Assembly: GCA_027325475.1 (NCBI GenBank)
Contig: DAIEFO010000050.1
Coordinates: 1-10,623, forward strand
Source: Desulfobacteraceae bacterium
GTDB lineage: Bacteria > Desulfobacterota > Desulfobacteria > Desulfobacterales > Desulfatirhabdiaceae
Direction of reading: 5' to 3'
Length of the DNA: 10,623 nt
Below are positions 6,917 through 10,623 of this stretch, piece after piece (the first letter of the stretch is position 1; every line of letters starts with the position of its first letter). The notes under the pieces are model-generated. The model did not search any database. It worked only from the letters and a program-made list of their open reading frames with translations, and was not told the origin of the DNA. The position numbers and the translations under genes were made by a program.

Positions 6917-7609
6917 TTACCGGACGATACACGCATTGACCCGTTTCTCTGCAATCTGCTGAAAGCGCTGAAGCTCATTTTCGCTGATATTCCAGTCCGT
7001 CTTCTCAAAAAACGCCGGGTCCAGCACGTGAGAGGGTCTGCACCGCTGTAGTGCATAGCGGTCGGCCCCCGCGATCAGCTCGCAAATGCCTTTCACCACA
7101 GTCTCTGTAACCAGCGGGCGGATACAGGTCGTCCTGAATTCATGGGCGATACCGGAAGTCAGGATCAACCGGATGCTGGTTTCAATGACTCCCGGCTCAC
7201 CGTCTTTCTGGATAAAACGGGGATAGTTTTCAGGCGTCGTTTTGACATCCATGGCCACATAATCCACCAGATTTTCATCAAAGAGGCGTTTTAGGACATC
7301 CGGACGGCTGCCGTTGGTATCCATTTTGATGGCATATCCTGTTGCCCGGATTTTTCTGCAAACCGCCATCACCTCCGGATGAAGACACGGCTCACCGCCC
7401 GTAATGACCACCCCTTCCAGAAAGCCCCGGCGCTGTCTGAGAAAATCCCAGACAACCTCTTCCGGCCAGGCTTCCACCACCTGTCCCCTGGCCAGTTCCG
7501 GATTATGGCAGTAAGGGCAACGGAAATTGCATCCAGGAAAGAAAAGAACACAACTTATCTTGCCGGGATAATCAATCAGCGAATTTTTCTGAAGCCCTCC
7601 GAAAATCAT
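6917..7609 (-). CDS. nrdG: Anaerobic ribonucleoside-triphosphate reductase activating protein (radical SAM activase)
   Basis: 230 residues. The N-terminus has GLQKNSLIDYPGK followed by the CX3CX2C motif CNFRCPYC (C27, C31, C34), which binds the [4Fe-4S] cluster. A SAM-binding TGGEP motif (70-74) is followed by DTNGSRPDVL, DYVAMDVKT and a C-terminal VNACIVR. The enzyme reductively cleaves S-adenosylmethionine and abstracts hydrogen from the C-terminal glycine of NrdD to make the glycyl radical. It is the longer form (~230 residues) seen in many anaerobes rather than the ~155-residue E. coli type. The ATG follows the nrdD stop by 3 nt without a clear Shine-Dalgarno, so translational coupling is likely and the pair forms one transcript. 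Confidence 0.94.
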   Translation of the reverse strand: MIFGGLQKNSLIDYPGKISCVLFFPGCNFRCPYCHNPELARGQVVEAWPEEVVWDFLRQRRGFLEGVVITGGEPCLHPEVMAVCRKIRATGYAIKMDTNGSRPDVLKRLFDENLVDYVAMDVKTTPENYPRFIQKDGEPGVIETSIRLILTSGIAHEFRTTCIRPLVTETVVKGICELIAGADRYALQRCRPSHVLDPAFFEKTDWNISENELQRFQQIAEKRVNACIVR

Positions 7610-7612
7610 CGG

Positions 7613-9811
7613 TCAAAGTCCCGCAGCGGCCTGACAGGATAGCGCACTCTGTACAGAGGACTCTATAAACGGCGGAAGGCCTGAAGGAAGCGTCGAGGCT
7701 TCGCTGCGGTCTGATACCGCCAGCTCCAGGCTGAATGTTTCGCGAATGGCAAATTCAGCCTGTTTACCATTATTCCATTGCTTAACAGGTCTCAGATATC
7801 CCACCACACGCGAATAAACCTCTGTTTCCTGGCCGCAGGCGGCGCATAGAGGGTGCTCGCCGGCAATGTACCCGTGCGTTGGACACACGCTGAACGTCGG
7901 CGTCAGTGTAAAATAGGGAAGATGAAACCCGTTGGCCACCTTACGGATCAGGTGCTTGACCATTTCAATATCCTCAACCTGCTCTCCCAGAAAAAAATGC
8001 AGCACCGTTCCGCCCGTATATCGGGTTTGAAGTTTGTCCTGAAGCAGAAGCGTTTCAAAAATATCACGGGTATAATTGACCGGAAGCTGGGTGGAATTGG
8101 TGTAAAACGGCGCTGCGCCGTTTTGATATTCCGGCTCGTTGGCGCAGAGGATGTCCGGATAGCGTTTCTTGTCCAGCATGGCCAGACGGTAGGAAGTTCC
8201 TTCTGCAGGAGTCGCTTCCAGATTGAATACATCCCCGGTTTTCTCCTGAATATCGGAAATCATGGTGCGCAGATGCTCCATCACCTCAAGCGCAAACGCC
8301 TGCCCCGTTTCGGTGACAATACCTTCGCCCAGAAAATTCATACAGGCTTCATTCATTCCAATGACACCGATTGTGGAAAAGTGATTTTTCCAGTAAAGTC
8401 CTGTCCGGCTTTTGATATCCCGCAAATAAAATTTCGAATAGGGATAAAGATTTTTGTCCGTAAATTTTTCAAGGACTTTTCGTTTAATATTCAGACTGTC
8501 AATCGCCAGATGCACCTGCATGGACAGTCTGTCCAGAAAATCCGCCTTGTCTTTGGCCAGATATCCGATTCTGGGAAGATTGACAGTGACCACCCCGATG
8601 GAGCCCGTCAAGGGGTTGGCTCCGAAAAGCCCTCCACCTCGTTTCAGCAGCTCCCGGTTATCGAGCCGCAAGCGGCAGCACATGGACCTGGCGTCTTCCG
8701 GAGACATGTCGGAATTGACAAAATTGGAAAAATAGGGAATCCCGTACTTTCCCGTCATCTTCCAGATCATTTCCAGATTGGGATTGTCCCAGTCAAAATC
8801 CGCGGTAATGTTATATGTGGGGATGGGAAAGGTAAAGACCCTGCCTCTGGCGTCTCCCTCCATCATGACCTCGGCAAACGCCCGGTTGATCAGATTCATC
8901 TCTTCCTGAAAATCTCCATACGTCTCATCTCTTTCTGTGCCTCCCACCACAACGGCTGCGTCCCTGAGAGTGGAAGGCGCCTGAAGATCCAAAGTGATAT
9001 TGGTAAACGGCGTTTGAAACCCCACACGGGTCGGAATATTGATATTGAATACAAACTCCTGAATCGCTTGCTTGACCTCGACATAATCCAGATCATCATA
9101 CCGGACAAATGGCGACAACAGGGTATCGAAGCTGGAAATAGCCTGTGCGCCTGCGGCCTCACCCTGAAGGGTATAGAAAAAATTGACAATCTGCCCCAGC
9201 GCGGAACGCAGGTGCTTGGGAGGCGCGCTTTCCACCTTGCCTTCAACGCCCTTGAAGCCGGATTTCAGCAGATCCATGAGATCCCACCCCACGCAATACA
9301 CCGAAAGCAGGCTGAGGTCATGAATGTGCAGATCGCCGTTTTTATGAGCCGCACGGATTTCAGGCGGATAAATGCGGTTGAGCCAGTATTCCGTCGTGAC
9401 ATCGGAAGAAATGTAATTATTCAGCCCTTGAAGCGAATAGCACATATTGCTGTTTTCCTTGATCTTCCAGTCCAGCTTCTGGATATAGTGTTCCACAAGA
9501 TCGATACTGGATTTTGTGGAAATACTGCGAATCTGGGCGTGCTGTTCCCGGTACAGAATATATGCCTTGGCGGTTTTATGAAACGGAGAATCCAGCAGCA
9601 CCCGTTCCACGATATCCTGAATTTCTTCAACATCCGGAAGCGGCCCCAGCCGCAGATCATGGGCCAGTGTCAATACACGCAGCGTCAATTTCCTGGCTTC
9701 GCGTGCATCAAATTCGCCGGTGGCTTTTCCTGCTTTTGCTATGGCCATTGTGATCTTGGAAGAATCAAATTCAACAATCCTGCCATCTCGTTTTTTGATC
9801 GTATCAAACAT
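7613..9811 (-). CDS. nrdD: Anaerobic (class III) ribonucleoside-triphosphate reductase
   Basis: 732 residues. An N-terminal ATP-cone (about 3-95, KKRDGRIVEFDSSKI) is the allosteric activity switch. The ten-stranded barrel carries the active-site cysteine region MCCRLRLD (377-384). The C-terminus has a Zn site (C643, H646, C656, C659 in CPTHGY...CAAC) and the glycyl-radical motif SRVVGYLRP with the radical on G671. The enzyme reduces NTPs to dNTPs without oxygen. A GAGGTG Shine-Dalgarno lies on the minus strand at 9817-9822, five nt before the ATG. An oddity is the tail: 61 residues follow G671, against about 30 in E. coli NrdD (712 residues, G681). The last ~38 residues (695-732) are Ser/Ala/Pro-rich, contain an extra Cys (726) and look unrelated to the family. 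Co-transcribed with nrdG. Confidence 0.97.
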   Translation of the reverse strand: MFDTIKKRDGRIVEFDSSKITMAIAKAGKATGEFDAREARKLTLRVLTLAHDLRLGPLPDVEEIQDIVERVLLDSPFHKTAKAYILYREQHAQIRSISTKSSIDLVEHYIQKLDWKIKENSNMCYSLQGLNNYISSDVTTEYWLNRIYPPEIRAAHKNGDLHIHDLSLLSVYCVGWDLMDLLKSGFKGVEGKVESAPPKHLRSALGQIVNFFYTLQGEAAGAQAISSFDTLLSPFVRYDDLDYVEVKQAIQEFVFNINIPTRVGFQTPFTNITLDLQAPSTLRDAAVVVGGTERDETYGDFQEEMNLINRAFAEVMMEGDARGRVFTFPIPTYNITADFDWDNPNLEMIWKMTGKYGIPYFSNFVNSDMSPEDARSMCCRLRLDNRELLKRGGGLFGANPLTGSIGVVTVNLPRIGYLAKDKADFLDRLSMQVHLAIDSLNIKRKVLEKFTDKNLYPYSKFYLRDIKSRTGLYWKNHFSTIGVIGMNEACMNFLGEGIVTETGQAFALEVMEHLRTMISDIQEKTGDVFNLEATPAEGTSYRLAMLDKKRYPDILCANEPEYQNGAAPFYTNSTQLPVNYTRDIFETLLLQDKLQTRYTGGTVLHFFLGEQVEDIEMVKHLIRKVANGFHLPYFTLTPTFSVCPTHGYIAGEHPLCAACGQETEVYSRVVGYLRPVKQWNNGKQAEFAIRETFSLELAVSDRSEASTLPSGLPPFIESSVQSALSCQAAAGL

Positions 9812-9910
9812 GAACTCACCTCATCGTTTATCCAGAAAGTATCGCCATGAAACATCGTCGTCTGGAATGTAAGCATTTCCGGAACGTGCATTCCCTCGTT
9901 CGTCCGTCAA

Positions 9911-9935
9911 TTGCGAATATCTACAATATCCGCAA
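9911..9935 (-). promoter_or_regulatory. Leader hairpin in the nrdDG 5' untranslated region
   Basis: In the minus-strand transcript UUGCGGAUAU pairs with AUAUUCGCAA (10 bp including one G-U) around a UGUAG loop. It begins about 22 nt after the predicted transcription start and ends about 100 nt before the nrdD start. It has no U-run, so it is not an obvious terminator. It may stabilise the mRNA or be a DNA operator dyad. Confidence 0.5.
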
Positions 9936-9947
9936 GATATTCATCCT

Positions 9948-9964
9948 ATCTGTATCATACAGAT
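9948..9964. promoter_or_regulatory. 17-bp perfect dyad centred on the predicted nrdDG transcription start
   Basis: ATCTGTAT-C-ATACAGAT is an 8-1-8 perfect inverted repeat. Its centre (9956) coincides with the predicted +1, and its right end touches the -10 element. A repressor bound here would block transcription. It does not match the NrdR box, and I cannot assign it to a known regulator family. Confidence 0.55.
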
Positions 9965-9990
9965 TATTACAACATATGGTGACGTGTCAA
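9963..9990 (-). promoter_or_regulatory. Sigma-70-type promoter of nrdDG
   Basis: On the minus strand TTGACA (9985-9990, 6 of 6 to consensus) and AATAAT (9963-9968, 5 of 6) are separated by 16 bp. Transcription should start near 9956, giving a leader of about 145 nt. Two NrdR-like boxes and a dyad overlap or flank it. Confidence 0.7.
9967..9982. promoter_or_regulatory. NrdR-box-like site, promoter-internal
   Basis: TTACAACATATGGTGA agrees with the NrdR consensus (acaCwAtATaTwGtgt) at 11 of 16 positions, including the core C, A, A, T, T and G. It fills the -35/-10 spacer of the nrdDG promoter. Its centre is 30 bp from the other box, close to three helical turns, as paired NrdR boxes usually are. 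NrdR is the ATP/dATP-sensing repressor of ribonucleotide reductase genes. Confidence 0.55.
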
Positions 9991-9996
9991 CATTAT

Positions 9997-10012
9997 TATC
10001 AATATATTGTGT
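9997..10012. promoter_or_regulatory. NrdR-box-like site, upstream of -35
   Basis: TATCAATATATTGTGT matches the NrdR consensus at 13 of 16 positions, with all strongly conserved core positions present. It begins 6 bp upstream of the nrdDG -35 element. It is the better of the two boxes. Confidence 0.65.
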
Positions 10013-10095
10013 TTTAAAGAACGTCAACATGCGGTTTTATGGCATAACTGTTTTAAATAAATATTGAAAAAATATCATTTTTGTATGAAAGTGGC

Positions 10096-10116
10096 AGCAA
10101 GCTGGACTTGCTCCAG
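10096..10116 (+). other. Two mutually exclusive hairpins in the coaD leader
   Basis: AGCAAG (10096-10101) can pair with CTTGCT (10107-10112) around CTGGA. Alternatively CTGGA (10102-10106) can pair with TCCAG (10112-10116) around CTTGC. The stems are short (6 and 5 bp), so a role is uncertain. Confidence 0.3.
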
Positions 10117-10217
10117 ATGGGGAACATCGACTGTAAAGATTTGACAGCAAGACGCGCTGGTTCTGATGGTTTCACAGTGAACATCAACAGAGGCACCACC
10201 CAGAGGTTATCAACTTC

Positions 10218-10623
10218 ATGCTGAGAACAGCCATTTATCCGGGTTCTTTCGATCCCGTAACCAACGGACATCTGGACATCATTGAAAGAGGGCTCACGCT
10301 TTTTGACGGCATCACCGTGGCGATTCTCCACAATCCTGCCAAAAAATACCTGTTCACCGTAGAAGAACGTATCGAGATGCTCGAAGAAAGTCTGAAAAAA
10401 TTTTCCGGAGTCAGTATCGAAGCCTTTGATGGACTTCTGGTGGACTATGCGGTTCAAAAAAACGCCCAGGCGATCCTGAGAGGAATGCGCGCGGTCTCGG
10501 ATTTTGAATATGAATTTCAAATGGCTTTGATGAACCGAAGGCTCAATCGTGATGTTCAGACGGTTTTTTTAATGACAGGGCTTCGCTGGATTTTCACCAG
10601 CTCCTCTATTATTAAGGAGGCCG
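10218..10623 (+). CDS. coaD: Phosphopantetheine adenylyltransferase (partial, C-terminus beyond window)
   Basis: The first 135 residues of a protein normally ~160-170 long. The nucleotidyltransferase motif YPGSFDPVTNGH (7-18, with T15 and H18 of the T/HxGH ATP-binding motif) is present. LLVDYA (73-78), the family segment LRGMRAVSDFEYEFQMALMN (87-106) and the second ATP motif SSSIIKE (128-134, family ISSS-type) follow. The enzyme transfers AMP from ATP to 4'-phosphopantetheine, giving dephospho-CoA, the penultimate step of coenzyme A synthesis in the cytoplasm. The ATG at 10218 is the only plausible start: no in-frame start lies close upstream, and an AGAGG lies at 10202-10206 with a longish spacing of 11 nt. 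It is divergent from nrdDG. Confidence 0.96.
   Translation, partial: MLRTAIYPGSFDPVTNGHLDIIERGLTLFDGITVAILHNPAKKYLFTVEERIEMLEESLKKFSGVSIEAFDGLLVDYAVQKNAQAILRGMRAVSDFEYEFQMALMNRRLNRDVQTVFLMTGLRWIFTSSSIIKEA

Larger units (their letters stand above)
9812..10217. other. Divergent regulatory region between nrdD and coaD
   Basis: 406 bp without a credible gene. The left part is the ~145-nt leader of nrdDG (9812-9956) with a hairpin. The middle holds the nrdDG promoter, a dyad at the predicted +1 and two NrdR-like boxes. The right part (10013-10217) is the coaD leader: AT-rich to about 10090, then a pair of overlapping hairpins. TTGACA at 10141-10146 has no acceptable -10 partner, so no coaD promoter is called. 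Confidence 0.7.

Noticed and set aside
7853..9850. A 665-codon open frame on the plus strand
   Set aside because: It is antisense to nrdD, which has complete family motifs; the translated sequence is His/Gln/Lys-rich with no recognisable domain. It is a shadow frame.
10141..10169. TTGACA as a possible coaD -35 element
   Set aside because: At 16-18 bp spacing no sequence resembles a -10 hexamer.
10053..10520. A 155-codon frame on the minus strand
   Set aside because: It runs antisense through the conserved start of coaD, and its product shows no family features.

Overview
The window looks like a piece of chromosome from a strictly or mainly anaerobic bacterium with mid-range GC content. The best guess is a sulfate-reducer-like member of the Desulfobacterota. 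The reasons are an oxygen-sensitive class III ribonucleotide reductase with its radical-SAM activase, a second unrelated radical-SAM protein, a NifX/NifB-like iron-molybdenum-cofactor-domain protein and a cysteine-cluster protein. The lineage is inferred from gene style only. No rRNA, tRNA, CRISPR array or intact mobile element was seen.

Layout: (1) Positions 1-3685, minus strand: four tightly packed or overlapping genes read leftwards, in order a NifX-like protein, a YkgJ-like cysteine-cluster protein, an XPB-type SF2 helicase, and a radical-SAM protein cut by the left edge. The overlaps and the 6-nt gap suggest one operon. (2) 3686-4044: a 359-bp divergent intergenic region holding a perfect 16-bp palindrome. 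(3) 4045-4554, plus: a small lipoprotein whose end overlaps a convergent gene at 4543-5280. That gene is a KptA/Tpt1-fold RNA 2'-phosphotransferase homologue in which all four expected catalytic residues appear to be replaced. (4) 5281-5371: a short divergent spacer with an FNR-like site, then pepA (leucyl aminopeptidase) at 5372-6868. (5) 6917-9811, minus: nrdG and nrdD, 3 nt apart. (6) 9812-10217: a 406-bp divergent regulatory region. It has a strong sigma-70-type promoter for nrdDG, two NrdR-box-like sites about three helical turns apart over that promoter, a 17-bp dyad centred on the predicted +1, and a leader hairpin. (7) 10218 to the right edge: the start of coaD (phosphopantetheine adenylyltransferase).

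How the genes work together: nrdD/nrdG is a complete two-gene module for anaerobic dNTP synthesis, and its promoter architecture fits repression by NrdR (no nrdR gene is in the window). The left operon joins a DNA/RNA translocase to three probable metal or Fe-S proteins, a combination with no obvious textbook pathway. The least explained objects are the KptA-like protein with the degenerate active site and the left four-gene operon.
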